DNA of 64,000 nucleotides from Polytrichum commune (lineage: Eukaryota; Streptophyta; Polytrichopsida; Polytrichales; Polytrichaceae): assembly GCA_950295325.1 (NCBI GenBank), contig OX485805.1:36631501-36695500 (forward strand). The letters are read 5' to 3'. The notes beneath the pieces are model-generated. The model made no database searches. It was not told the origin of the DNA and saw nothing but the letters and a program-made list of their open reading frames with translations. This document shows positions 22,481 through 33,221 of the stretch, in pieces. How positions within the stretch are numbered: position 1 is the stretch's first letter; every line of letters starts with the position of its first letter. Made by a program: the position numbers and the translations under genes.

Positions 22481-23101
22481 GGATTGTCTGAAGGGGAACC
22501 CTTCGGCTCTCTCCTTCTCTCCCCTCCTCTTTCTCTCTTTCTCTCTTTCTCTCTTTCTCGCTCTCCTCTCCCTCCGCGCGAAGCGCCGCTATTGGAAACG
22601 CCGCCGCCGTTTTCCATAGCTACGCGCAAAACACTTCTTTTGTGTTTTTTTTTTTGCGCTTGGACGCGCCGCTTCAAGCGAAGCGCCGCTTTCCTCATTG
22701 TCTTTCTCTTCACTTTTTCCTTCTCATTCTTCTTCTCCATCTCTCTGGTGCTTTTCCTCCTCTTCTCGGATGATATGCTTACTCTCTCTTCTTGGTCCAG
22801 AGTGCATGCATTGAGTGAGTTCAGAGCGGATTAGTTGAGCGTCTTTCTTGTTGTAGAGTGGTAGCAGTGAGTGACATCAGACTTTTGTTGTTGTTGTGGA
22901 GTGATTTCAGGTTGTTATTAGTAGTGATCAGAAGGCTTGCAAGAATCAGGGTGTTTGTGAGAGGGTTTCAGAGTGCTTGTGAGATTCATAGTGTTTTTTA
23001 GGTGTTTCTGAGTGTTGATTTTTAGTGATATCACAGATTCTCTGGATTCTGGTTATAAGAATCAGCTTGTAAGAGCAGCTTACAAGAGTTTCAAACACAA
23101 G
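22481..23101 (+). promoter_or_regulatory. CT-rich leader and probable 5-prime UTR exon of the ParB-like gene
   Basis: A pyrimidine-rich run (CTCTTTCTCTCTTTCTCTCT type) at about 22,508-22,575 is followed by mixed leader sequence ending at 23,101 with a consensus-like donor CACAAG/GTATAT. The next acceptor (TTTCAG at 23,883-23,888) places the ATG at the first base of the coding exon, so the 23,102-23,888 intron lies in the 5-prime UTR. Pyrimidine-rich stretches are common near plant transcription starts. No TATA box was identified with certainty. Confidence 0.45.
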
Positions 23102-23287
23102 GTATATCATTTCACTCTACACAATTTGCTTCAGTTCCTTTACGATCATGTTTCATATACAATGCATTGTATATGATGTTTAAACATTAAACATGCCTCT
23201 GGAAACTGAGTAGTTTCGGGAGGCGATCCAAATCCCAATTTAAAATGTAATGAAACATTTAAAATCAGCTTGAAAATTGATTAAATG

Positions 23288-23861
23288 TTTGGGTCGATCG
23301 ACCCAAACCCCAAAGCCTCATGTTTGGGTCGATCGACCCAAACATTGCAGCCTCATGTTCGGGTCGCTCGACCCAAACCCCAAAGCCTCATGTTTGGGTC
23401 GAGCGACCCAAACATTGCAGCCTCATGTTCGGGTCGCTCGACCCAAACCCCAAAGCCTCATGTTTGGGTCGAGTGACCCAAACATGAGGCTGCAATGTTT
23501 GGGTCGCTCGACCCAAACCCCAATTCAAAATATAAAAAAACACTTGAAACTAGATTGAGAATTAATAAAATGTTTGGGTCGAGCGACCCAAACCCTAGAC
23601 CCTCATATCCGGGTCGCTCGACCCAAACCCCAATTTCAAATCTACTGAAACACTTGAAATCAGCTTTAAAATTAATGAAATGTTTGGGTCGCTCGACCCA
23701 AACACTGTAGCCTCCACATTTAAAGAATACGAGCCACCAAGTGGTCAAGGTTTCGGTCGATCGACCCAAACCTTGAATTCAGGATGGTCAATAAAATACA
23801 TTTGTTCCATTCCATCAAATGCTAAATGCATTGTGGACTACTTTAGGTCGATCGACCGAAA
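23288..23861 (+). repeat. Palindrome array B in the 5-prime UTR intron
   Basis: Twelve copies of TTTGGGTCGATCGACCCAAA and variants start at about 23288, 23323, 23358, 23393, 23428, 23463, 23498, 23573, 23608, 23683, 23751 and 23842. The first seven are exactly 35 bases apart with spacers alternating CCCCAAAGCCTCATG and CATTGCAGCCTCATG. The centre dinucleotide varies (AT, CT, AG), but the arms stay complementary in almost all copies. All lie within the predicted 23,102-23,888 intron, just upstream of the coding start. Confidence 0.95.
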
Positions 23862-25216
23862 CTAATAGTTTGCATTTTGGACTTTCAGATGGCCCCAAAG
23901 AAGAGACCTAGAGAAAGGTTTTTTATGCTCGCGCCAGACGCACTATGGCAGGAGTATGAAACTCCCCAGGACGACTCATACGTGCCCAAGGATGGGCTCG
24001 TTCTTGCGTGGTCAGTTCAGGTTGTCAAGGGCTCCCAGTTCAAGCTCCTGTTCGTGGTAAAAGTAGGGACCCACGAGAACCACACTTGGACAACGTTGAC
24101 AGGATGGGAGGTTGCGTCCGTCCAAGCCCTCGGGGATTACGTGGACGTAATTCTGGAGAACTCCGCCGTGCAGAACGCCCACATGTTCATGCACCAGTTC
24201 TCCAAGTCATTCGACACCATATACGCCAAGGAGTCATGCGTGGAGCCTGAAACAATTAAACCGGAGACAGTTTTCATAGATGGCAATGTAACCAACACGA
24301 AGGTTGCAAGTAGGTTTACAAAATTGAAACAGGCTATCACGGTCCTCAACAAGGCGCTGCAAAGTAAAGCCAAAACGCAGCAGCCTGTGAGGCGTAAGGC
24401 AACGGCGGAAGAAGGCGCAGGGTCGTCCAGACCCCAAACTGTGAGGATGCCGCGTCCGGTCCCTGCAGACTCCAGACGGACTAGCACTACAGGAACGACA
24501 GCGAGACGCCCACACCGTCCGGAAGTCGGCAGACAACCCCGTCGAAGAGGGCGAGAGAGTCCTCCGTCATGACTACCGAGCCAGTTTCCCCGGAGCTGCG
24601 GATGCCGAAACCTGGCCAAGAGGTGGATGCAGGCGAGATACAGAAAATCAATGATAACTTCGAGACGAAGTGCCTGCATTGCTTCTTCATGGGCAGGGAT
24701 TTCAAGTTCGAGGTGGACATTGCACAGTGCCACCTTGCGCTACTTGAGAAGTGTGTCCGAGCCAAGGAGGACGCCTACGACGACTGGATGGTCGCTCAGA
24801 TCTTGGGAGGGCAATTCAAAGACGAAAGGCAGACAATTGTTGTCATGCCCCAAGGGCTGAAGAAAATGCCGACGCCTGAAATGTGGCCGACAATATGCAA
24901 AGGGGACTTCTGGCTGATTGACGGCCAGCACAGTGTGGAGGCCTCTAAAAAAATTCAGCTGATGACCGAGTGGGACGACCCCAACAACCAAAAGGAGAAG
25001 CTAAAGGTGTGGAAGGCATTGGTGGTTTGGTCTGACAACGAGACCGTACTAACCGACATCTCACGCTTCTTCAACATGGGGAACAAGAAGAGGGCGTACC
25101 AGGCATCCTGGATTCGGAACATCATGGCCTCGAGGGAGGTGTGGGAGTTTTACGGCAGGCCTCCCAAAGAAAGGGAGAATGCTAAAGACAAGAACCCAAA
25201 ATGGGAGGTGAGTATG

Positions 25217-25293
25217 TTTGGGTCGATCGACCCAAACTCTTGCATTGTTTACTTTTTTTCGTCAGGTTTATAGTTTGGGTCGATCAACCCAAA
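25217..25293 (+). repeat. Two palindromes in intron 2 of the ParB-like gene
   Basis: TTTGGGTCGATCGACCCAAA at 25217-25236 and TTTGGGTCGATCAACCCAAA at 25274-25293. Both are followed by CTCTTGCATT, so the copies share flanks. They sit inside the 134-bp intron 25,208-25,341. Confidence 0.95.
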
Positions 25294-26708
25294 CTCTTGC
25301 ATTCGCAGTTTTCTAACATGTGTTATTTACTTCATGTGCAGGACTTTAAATACCAGATGATCAACAAATTCTCCTCGATTGACAACGCTTCCCACAAGCA
25401 GAAGAAGTACAACGAGCTAAGAGGAGAAATTTATTTGATCACAGCGTCTGACTCCGTGTGGGGGAGATGGAAGACTGTTTTCAAGAAACACGAGACGGGG
25501 GACCTCATGGATCCTGACACCGGCATGCTCTTCAACCAGACTGGGCGCTTCAAGCAAATGAAGCCTCTGGTGAGGGAGTTCTTCAAGGCTCTTCAAGATC
25601 TCTCGGAGACAAAGATGGGAAAGGCGGCGTCCCACATCCTCCACGTGCAGCCGACTGCAAAGAGATGCTGGATCCACCCGAAAATCGTCTTCATCAAGCC
25701 CAAAATCTTCGTCCCTTCATGCTACACCATGAAGGAATGGACATAGAATAGGAAAAAGAAGACGACCATCGTCCAGGAGCTGCACAAGCTAGTGCCGGAG
25801 AGGAAGCTCATAGTGGATGGAGAGGTCGACGAGGCGCACTGGAAGGCATTCAAAGCCGACTACAAGTTCACCAGTGCGTCCATGGCGGCACTCATCAGGG
25901 AGGCGGGAGACGACTTCCTGAAGTCCAAGCTTGTGAAGGGGGGGAAGAACCGGGCGCTTCCCAAACACTCCACGCGTGCCTTCTCCAACTTTATAAAGGA
26001 GAAGAAGATCGTCAGCTTCGAGGGCGACGCCTACTTCAACTTGGTCACCCTCGAGCCTCTCAAGATCCAAGGATGGCCGGGCTCTGATGCCAGGAAGGCT
26101 ATCAGGACAAAAGCCGGGGACCGCTTCCCCTTCGGAATGATAGACTTCAGGAACATCCCTGGAGCCTCATTCGAGGGCACAATGAGCACCCCGTTCTACG
26201 AGCCGTTCTTCACGAAGTTTGTGGATTACGGCAACCCCAAATTCAGGGAGGTCGACGTCTGGCTGTGGATTGTCGAGGACAGGAGGGCAGAGCAGGTGTA
26301 CGAGATCGTGTGGAAATTGCAGCCAGAGTACTCCGTCTCAAAATCTCACTACGTTGCTGCACCGGCGGAGGGGGCGTACAGCACGCTGAAAGACAAGAAG
26401 ACGAAGATCGTCAACGTGCTGTGCTTGTACTTCGTGTACAAAGCTGAGCTGATTAAGGTGCCAAACCATCCCATAGCCAGGATGGAGAAGCTCTTCCAAG
26501 TCCAAGAAGGGTTGGGCTCCAGCAGAAGCTTGTACGACGAGGCGAAGTACGCCAACTACCCCGCGGATGAGCTGCGCATGGAGTTCTACCTGCGGATGAT
26601 GAGGACCCTCACGAAGAGAGGGGACTGCATCTTCAACGTCTTCGGGGGCTCCAAACCGGTTTTTGCAGCCATGGTAAGCAAAGAACCCTGCAGAGCCTAT
26701 ACGGACGG

Positions 26709-26764
26709 TTTGGGTTGAGCGACCCAAACTATGGGCATACCTAGTTTGGGTCGCTCGACCCAAA
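26709..26764 (+). repeat. Two palindromes in intron 3 of the ParB-like gene
   Basis: TTTGGGTTGAGCGACCCAAA at 26709-26728 and TTTGGGTCGCTCGACCCAAA at 26745-26764, inside intron 26,674-26,847. Confidence 0.95.
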
Positions 26765-27969
26765 CTAACTATTCTTATTTTGTTTTGGATGTCATTTTCC
26801 ATTATTTGTTCATTTGGTGATACTAAGTATTGATTTTGATTGTGCAGATGTCTGGGTTGAACATCTACTCCTATGTGGAGGATGCCGATGTTCAATTCTA
26901 CAGGACCCAGAAGGCGCTGGCCAAGAGAATGGACATCCTCGACTGGATACCCGGATCCTACCTCGAAGAGATCGTCGAGGGGGGCGAGAATCCTTTGGAT
27001 ATGGCGAGGCGAATCAACCCGGGTGAATTCGCCATGCGCGCCCCCGTTCAATTGCCAAAGCCGCTCATCAGGTTGCATCCGAGCAATCCGTCAATGGGAG
27101 CAGGTGGCGAGGTTGCAGATGAGGGGGAGGAGGGGGAGGAGGAGGAGGAAGCAGAGAAAATGGAGGGGGAGGTGGAGGAAGGGGCAACAAGATTCACTCA
27201 AGAATCCGAGGCCCCTCAGCGGAAGAAGGCCATGCGGGCTGCCACGCCGCAGAGCAAGCTAGTGCCCGTCCTCACGGTGGCCGACGCGAAGGACATGCAT
27301 TCGAGGGACGCGACGGCCACCTTCAGGGAGCGGCGAATGCTGAAGGGGAAGAAATTATACAGCGATTATGCGGTGGAGGAGACGATCGCCATAAGCTCCG
27401 AGGACGAGGACGACATGGAGCTCGCGAAGAGGATGAGGTCGGATCCTGCCTCCCCCACAGCGTTCGCTGGGATGGTGAAGGTGAAACCCGAGGTCCTCAC
27501 CGTGGAGGAGGCCAACGCGAAGATGCTCCGGGACGAGGAGCAACGCGTCCGATTGCAAAAGGCCGCCGCCGAGGAGCCCTCGGTCCGCAACGAAGTCGTG
27601 GAGTTGAGGGCTCTCCTGTTGGAGCAGGAGCGGCAAAGGGCGATGGCCCAACCTCCGTCCCAAGCGGATTTCATCACGCAAGTGATCCAGGGCATGCTGG
27701 CGCAGGGATTGGTGATGGCTCCCCCGAGTTCATTCCCTCACTTGCCCGCAGGCTTCCCTCCACAGCATATCCACCCGCGGCCCACGCCGCAGCAGTCCTT
27801 CAGCTTCGCGCATTTGCTGCAGCCGCACGCCCGCCCTTACACACCCGTCCAGCAGGTGGACGACCCCAACCTTTGGCGCGTCCCCGGAGCTTCCAGCTCG
27901 TTGGCACCCCCGCCGCTCCGGCCTCCCATCCTCTTGCCCCCACACCACCAGCGGGACGACCCCCACATG

Positions 27970-27989
27970 TTTGGGTCGTCCGACCCAAA
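27970..27989 (+). repeat. Palindrome inside coding sequence, copy 1
   Basis: TTTGGGTCGTCCGACCCAAA lies in the last coding exon and is read in frame as FGSSDPN. It does not shift the frame. Confidence 0.95.
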
Positions 27990-28038
27990 CAGTGCCGACG
28001 TTGCAGCGTCCCAGAGCGACGCTCGCCAAGCAGCAGGG

Positions 28039-28058
28039 TTTGGGTCGGCCGACCCAAA
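28039..28058 (+). repeat. Palindrome inside coding sequence, copy 2
   Basis: TTTGGGTCGGCCGACCCAAA, a perfect 20-bp palindrome, is read in frame as FGSADPN, 69 bases after copy 1. Confidence 0.95.
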
Positions 28059-28342
28059 CCCCGTCCCCGACCAGACCCCGGTGGACGAGCTCATGTAAGA
28101 TGTTGAAGGCCCGCAAGGGCCTGGTGATACCTCTACTCCTAACCCAGTCGATGAACCAATGCATGATGCGCATGCGGAGGTTGGGTTGGGACAAAGGCCT
28201 GACAGTCAGCCTTTGCAGGAGCAGGTTGCGGCTGACGTCGTCGTCGGAGGCGGCGGTGACAGAGGTGGGGCAGCGCACGCGGTGACGGCATCCACGTCGT
28301 CAAGGCACGACCAAGGCGAGGTAATGCACTGACCCCACTCAG

Positions 28343-28362
28343 GTTGGGTCGGTCGACCCAAA
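28343..28362 (+). repeat. Palindrome in intron 4
   Basis: GTTGGGTCGGTCGACCCAAA, 22 bases into the intron that starts at 28,321. It is the last clear copy of the family in the window; a decayed candidate (TTTGGGTCTTCCTCCCTAAA) sits in another intron at about 31,575. Confidence 0.9.
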
Positions 28363-29129
28363 CTCCCTGGGTCTTTGACTTCTTGCCTTGGTCGTGTCCC
28401 CTAGCTACCCTAAACTCACGCACACGTCGCGCCCCCCGGCACTCGCGCCCTTCGCCACATCCCCCCGACCATTCGTTCGTCCACATACCCTCGACTTGCG
28501 ACGAAGTCTTCATCACGGTGGCCCGTCTCTTCAATTTTTGCTAGATGTAGAAGTAGGCTAGTTTGAACGCATCGTTCAACGCGGCTCCCTCCATTCAAGA
28601 TGTACATAGAGCATTGTATACACTATAATCGCCATTTATTACTCCTATATACTTGTATCCTGTGTTTGGATGTATGTTGTATGCTCTTGCCTCTCTTGTG
28701 TCCCTTGTTGCACCCCCTCCAAAATGAATCAAATGGTTTTGTGTTTGCACCGAGAACACTCGTTTCTTTAATGCTTCGTTTGGACATAGCATGACATAAG
28801 TCGCCCACCGTTTTCTCTCGATCGTATCCGCAGGGCTCGGAGCATAGCGTAGCGGCTCCCCGACGCTCTTCTCCAAGGAGCGGAGAGGGCAGCGCGGCGG
28901 CACCCCCGATTTTACCCGTCCCGCCCCCACGGCCGAAGAAACGATTCCTGGTGTTAGACCTGAACGGGGTCCTCGTCCAATGCGTTCATTGCCCTAGGAC
29001 CCCCACGGTGCCCTTTTGCAAGCCCGAGGATGCAAATTACGACGGGCCGCCCACGTTCATAAAGAGCAAGCTAGTTCACCTCCGCCCGTGGCTTTGGACC
29101 TTCCTCCAGATGGCCCAACAACAATGGTG

Positions 29130-30453
29130 CACTAGTAGAAAATTTTGCGTCCGGATCAACAGAAAGACGTTGGTCGCGGTTGTTACTTAGGACGCGTTGA
29201 CCTGGACATGATGTAACACAATTTTGTTGATTTTTTCTGTTGATATGGTCACAAAAATATTTTTTTTTTAAAACTTATTATATATATATATATAACATTA
29301 AAAAATAAAAAATGAATAAATGTCAAATATGCAATTCCTAACCCCTCCCAAGTAACCCTCAACCTATACCTCACCTACAAGTATAGACTACCTACCACTC
29401 ACATAGGTGGCAAGGCCAAGGCCAAAGGTGTCGGCCACGGGAATCAAACCTTGCACCTAGTGATACCCACACATGTGCCTTAACCACTAGGTCATCACAT
29501 CACACATGATATAAACGGAGTGTTTTAAACCTTTCTAGAATAAGGCCACTAATTTCTCTTTACTACCTACTTGATGTATATATTTACAGTAAATATATAC
29601 AGTATATAATTACAGTATATAATTACAGTAAATATATACAGTATATAATTACAGTAAATATATACAGTATATACTTACAGTAAATATATACTGTATATAA
29701 TTACAGTAAATATATACAGTATATAATTACAGTAAATATATACAATATATAATTACAGTAAATATATACAGTATATAATTACAGTAAATATATACTGTAT
29801 ATAATTACTGTAAATGTATACATATTTATATGTTATATATTATATACATACATGTTACATATATTGTATACATATATGTTACATATATTATATACATATA
29901 TGTTACATATATGTTACATATATTATATACATATATGTTACATATATGTTACATATATTATATATATACATATATACATACATACATATACATACATACA
30001 TACATATACATATATATATACAGACATATATATACATATATATATTATATGTTACATATATTATATACATATTATACATATTAATATATTAATATTAATA
30101 CATATATAATATTAATTATCAACTAATATAATATTTATAATATTTAAACACCTTTGAATTCGTAATTATTTCCATACCCATACACTTACAAGTCCATAAA
30201 TTGCAAAAAATTAAAAAGATTTTACAATATTCCAATAGATCCTAGAATATTCCAAAAAAGATTCAAAAAAGATTTCACATTTACTAAAATTTTGTTGATT
30301 TGGTCATTGTACTATTCTAATCAACAAAAATGTAGGCAGTAAACTGTTGATTTTTACAAAAATTCAAAAATCAGTGAAATCGGTCATTGCAGTGCCCGGA
30401 TCGACAAAGATCTGTTGATTTTTTGTTGATTTGGTCATGATTTTCTAGTAGTG
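29130..30453. mobile_element. 1,324-bp non-autonomous CACTA element
   Basis: Left terminus CACTAGTAGAAAATTTTG. Right terminus, reverse-complemented, CACTACTAGAAAATCATGAC. Exact 3-bp duplication GTG at 29127-29129 and 30454-30456. Subterminal CTGTTGAT/ATCAACAG motifs occur in both ends, as expected for transposase-binding repeats. The centre is simple-sequence DNA with no coding capacity. It must be mobilised in trans. Confidence 0.9.
29578..30115 (+). repeat. AT-rich microsatellite core of the CACTA element
   Basis: First about nine repeats of ATTACAGTAAATATATACAG (29,588-29,820), then (TATATTACATATATGTTACA)-type and TACATACA runs to about 30,115. Open frames rich in Tyr/Ile/His across it are artefacts. 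Confidence 0.9.
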
Positions 30454-30980
30454 GTGGGTGGTCGTGTGGAGCTCCATGACGGCCGAGAACACCAATGCCG
30501 TCGTGGAGTTCATCTTCAAGGGCATCGAGCCCCCCTGCATGGTCCTAGCACAGGAAGCCTGTAGAATATTGTACACACAGGACGGCAAAGTCGTCAAAAA
30601 ACCAAACAACCCCGCTTCCCCCCAATATCTCAAGGTCTTGAAGCCCATTTTTTGGGACCAGCGTCCGTCCTTGATAGGCGTCCCCTACGACGTCCGCCCC
30701 ACCCGCGAGAACACGCTCATGGTGGACGACAGCATCGCAAAGAACATGTTGAACCCGACGGCCAACCTCATAGTTTGCCCTACGTGGACGGTCGAGAAGG
30801 TCCGGGACCGATTTTTGTTAGACCTTGGTAAATACCTCCAGTCGCTATGCGGAAGCGGACTGCCTGTAAACAATTTTGTTAGGAACAATCCGATAGGCGA
30901 GAGTTACTTGGATCCACGAGACCATTTGTACAGAGAGTTGTTATCTCACGCGAAATTTAACAAGCTCATTTGAGACACTA

Positions 30981-31041
30981 CGTGTGTTTGTATGTGTATG
31001 TGTGTGTGTATGTGTGTGTGTGTGTGTGTGCGCGCGCGCGC
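30981..31041 (+). repeat. (TG)n/(CG)n microsatellite
   Basis: About 45 bases of TG/TATG repeats ending in six CG dinucleotides; alternating purine-pyrimidine, so potentially Z-DNA forming. It lies just past the phosphatase-like stop codon. Confidence 0.9.
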
Positions 31042-31144
31042 CCGTTCATTTTGTGTAATATATGCTTCATATGTATCTTGATTTTCACGCGCTCTATCAA
31101 ACCCTCCTCCCTTGGGTTTTGTTTCGTTTCCTTTTTTGCGCTAG

Positions 31145-31946
31145 CGTTTGGAGCCCTCGATTGACATCGTCAGCGAGTCAGAGTTGGGGAGCTTCTTCTA
31201 GGAGACCGTTTACGACGCCGCGTCAACCATTGACTACTCCAAGGAGCCTCTTGACGCCGGCGTCGTCGATAGCCCCCCACCCAAGCAAATCTTCCGGCGA
31301 TCTCCGTCCCCGTCGCCGCTCAAGGGCATAAATCGCAAATGCGTCCGGACGTCCCCCTCTCGCCCCGGCGGCAATAATACACCTCAACGGCGGCTGCGGA
31401 TGGACACTCGGCCCACGAAGAGCGGCACCCTTCCTATTCCTTTGCGGGACGCATTGCCCCTCCTCGCCGACTCCGACGGGAACGCCCCCGGTGACAAGGT
31501 GAACCCCCCCCCCCAAAACATGGTTAACCGCGCATTACAATCATCCCGCACTTAAAAAATGAACGTGTGACACGTTTGGGTCTTCCTCCCTAAACTAACA
31601 CATGTGGTTTTGCATTGACGCATTGCAGGTTGCTCCCTCCCGTAAACCTATGCGGTCTAGTATGTCCGTCGAGTTGGAGCGTTTCTACTCCATGACCAGA
31701 AATGCAAGACAGTCCACTTCATCGTATTCGAATTCTTCGTCGTATAATTCGGGCGGCCGACGGAATCCAAAATGTGTTATTGTTGGCACTCACCCCAAGA
31801 ATGGCTATAGTCGCGGGGCGGAGATTTTCAGGAATGTTGAAGCAATGCGAGCAAAAGAAGCCGCAGCAAAAGAAAAAGAGGCAAAAGCAAAAGAGGCAAA
31901 AGAAAAAAAAGCAAAAGAGATAGAGGCAGTCTCCGAGGCTACATAG
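31145..31946 (+). pseudogene. Unknown two-exon protein fragment with Lys/Ala/Glu-rich C-terminus
   Basis: Exon 31145-31498 follows GCGCTAG and reads RLEPSIDIVSESELGSFF, an in-frame TAG, then ETVYDAASTIDYSKEPLDAG and a Ser/Pro/Arg-rich stretch ending DSDGNAPGDK at a donor. A 130-bp intron leads to 31629-31946: VAPSRKPMRSSMSVELERF, a Ser/Asn-rich middle, a short RRNPKCVIVGTHPKNGY segment and a charged helix made of AKEKEAKAKEAKE repeats (probably a single alpha-helix or coiled coil), ending at 31,946. No family is recognised. Its position after the phosphatase-like exon and similar codon use suggest it once belonged to the same or a neighbouring gene. Confidence 0.4.
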
Positions 31947-32089
31947 GCCATAGTAGGTGTAGGGTTTTGGACCATAGGCAATATGATTTTGGGTCGCACT
32001 ATCCAATGGATGTGTGGTGTTAGCATGCTATGCATTTTACGTGCCATACTTTGTATGTTTTTCTTTTTGCAATAATATAAGTGTCACAT

Positions 32090-32400
32090 GATTTTGCCTT
32101 CAATATGGTCTAAGGTTTGGAGTGCCTTATTGTGTGCATTAATATGAATGTTTTAAGATTTCCCCTTCAATAAGATCTATGGTTTGGAGTGCCCTACCTA
32201 AACCATACATTACAAGCTCTCATATTTTGTGTGCATTAATATGAATGTTTTAAGATTTTTGCTTCAATAAGATCTATAGTTTGGATTGCCCTACCTAAAC
32301 CATATTCATACAAGCTCTCATATTTTGTGTGCATTAATATGAATGTTTTAAGATGTCCCCTTCAATTTGGTCTAAGGTTTCGATTGCCCACCCTAAACCA
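32090..32400 (+). repeat. Tandem repeat, about 70-98-bp steps
   Basis: Four copies of a phrase with TTCAATAAGATCTATGGTTT, GGAGTGCCCTACCTAAACCA and GTGTGCATTAATATGAATGT. Starts are near 32,098, 32,165, 32,263 and 32,358. The first copy is shortened. Confidence 0.8.
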
Positions 32401-33221
32401 TCACAAATATGAGTTATTAATGGGGTTCTTGGTCTAAACAACCGCTTCAAAGTGTTCGCATCTTACAACTTTCACCAATATGTGTTCCATTTATCCTTGT
32501 TCTTATTTCTATGAATGTCTCAAAATGCCCAAAAAGTTTTAATTTAACGAATATAGTGTTCCATGGCGTTAAGGGAAGATGCATTTGGTGAATAGAGGAA
32601 GGTGAGCCGAATTGAATGGGAATTAAGCAGAATATTTACCTCATTGAGAAAAGCAACCATGTTATCGTAAGTTGAAGGGAATTTGTTGTGCTTTGTCTTA
32701 TAATCTAACATCCTGTGGAAGGAGTCATTAAGTAAAAGAACCCGAGGAGAAGCAGAGGAGGAGTTGTATGCCTGGGATGAAGACATTGTCTTGACAGCAG
32801 GTGGGATGAATCTGATGGGATTGGATTCACCAGCAACTCCTAGGCGAATACGCTTTAGAGCAGGTTCCCGCGGAGTATGTGAGATAAGAAGGTCCGCAAG
32901 TGAATCAGGTTGATCACCGATATCCTCTGTTACTTGAATATCTTCGTCCATTGGCTCCTCAACCACCTCAGCAGCCTTCCGCTTAGATACCCGAGGCCTA
33001 CTCCCTGTAGTAGCTGTCTTGCTTTTGGAGGAGCCACCCATAGGAGGTGTAGGAGACTGTGAGACAAAAATTGATGCGGCGGGAGAAGGTAAGAGAGGTT
33101 GGATGGAGTCCCTGAGTGCGATGTCAAATGGAGGAGGCTTCTTGAACGGACAATCCAAATGCCATCCGCACTGTTGAAAATGGATTGGATCCCATGTCCT
33201 TATAATTGCAGTAGTGAACAT

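Larger units (their letters stand above)
23889..28320 (+). pseudogene. ParB/Srx-like (DGQH motif) multi-domain protein with palindrome-bearing introns
   Basis: Coding exons: 23889-25207, 25342-26673 and 26848-28320, all phase 0 with GT-AG introns. ATG 23889 follows an AG acceptor directly (MAPKKRPRERFF). The first exon has an unrecognised N-terminal domain, then a basic Ser/Thr-rich linker. Next is a segment with GDFWLIDGQHSVEASKKIQ, resembling the DGxHR-x-x-A motif of ParB/sulfiredoxin-fold proteins, here with Ser for Arg, followed by WIRNIMASREVWEFYGRPP. Exon 2 is unassigned (EYSVSKSHYVAAP, LRMEFYLRMMRTLTKRGD). Exon 3 has an acidic run (EEGEEEEEAEKMEGE), a coiled coil and a Pro-rich tail. 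Lesions: a frameshift between 24,485 and 24,570, an in-frame TAG at 25,744-25,746 and an in-frame TAA at 28,096-28,098, after which protein-like sequence continues to a donor at 28,320. It probably spliced on to the phosphatase-like exon at 28,834. GC-rich relative to flanks. Confidence 0.6.
28834..30973 (+). pseudogene. FCP1/NIF (HAD-family) phosphatase-like domain exon split by a CACTA element
   Basis: An exon beginning after CCGCAG at 28,833 reads GSEHSVAAPRRSSPRSGEG, a Pro-rich linker, then PKKRFLVLDLNGVLVQC. This is motif I of NIF/FCP1-homology phosphatases in the plant DLNG form (canonical DxDxT/V). The exon is interrupted after QMAQQQW and resumes at 30,457 with VVVWSSMTAENTNAVVEFI (motif II S/T region). 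It ends with the C-terminal signature NTLMVDDSIAKNMLNPTAN and DLGKYLQSL, stopping at 30,971-30,973. Removing 29130-30456 restores the frame exactly. The second catalytic Asp of motif I is Asn, so activity is uncertain. Its phase-0 acceptor suits the donor at 28,320, so it is probably the C-terminal domain of the ParB-like gene, although a separate gene is possible. Confidence 0.7.

Noticed and set aside
22262-22834. GC-rich and CT-rich open frames upstream of the ParB-like gene
   Set aside because: Low-complexity Ser/Phe/Leu or Arg/Glu peptides caused by the pyrimidine-rich leader; no ATG context or domain.
23277-23770. CRISPR-like array (35-bp steps with palindromic core)
   Set aside because: Spacers are near-identical between units, there are no cas genes, and the context is an intron of a eukaryotic gene.
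29814-30109. Tyr/Ile-rich open frames
   Set aside because: Translations of TATACATA microsatellite sequence.
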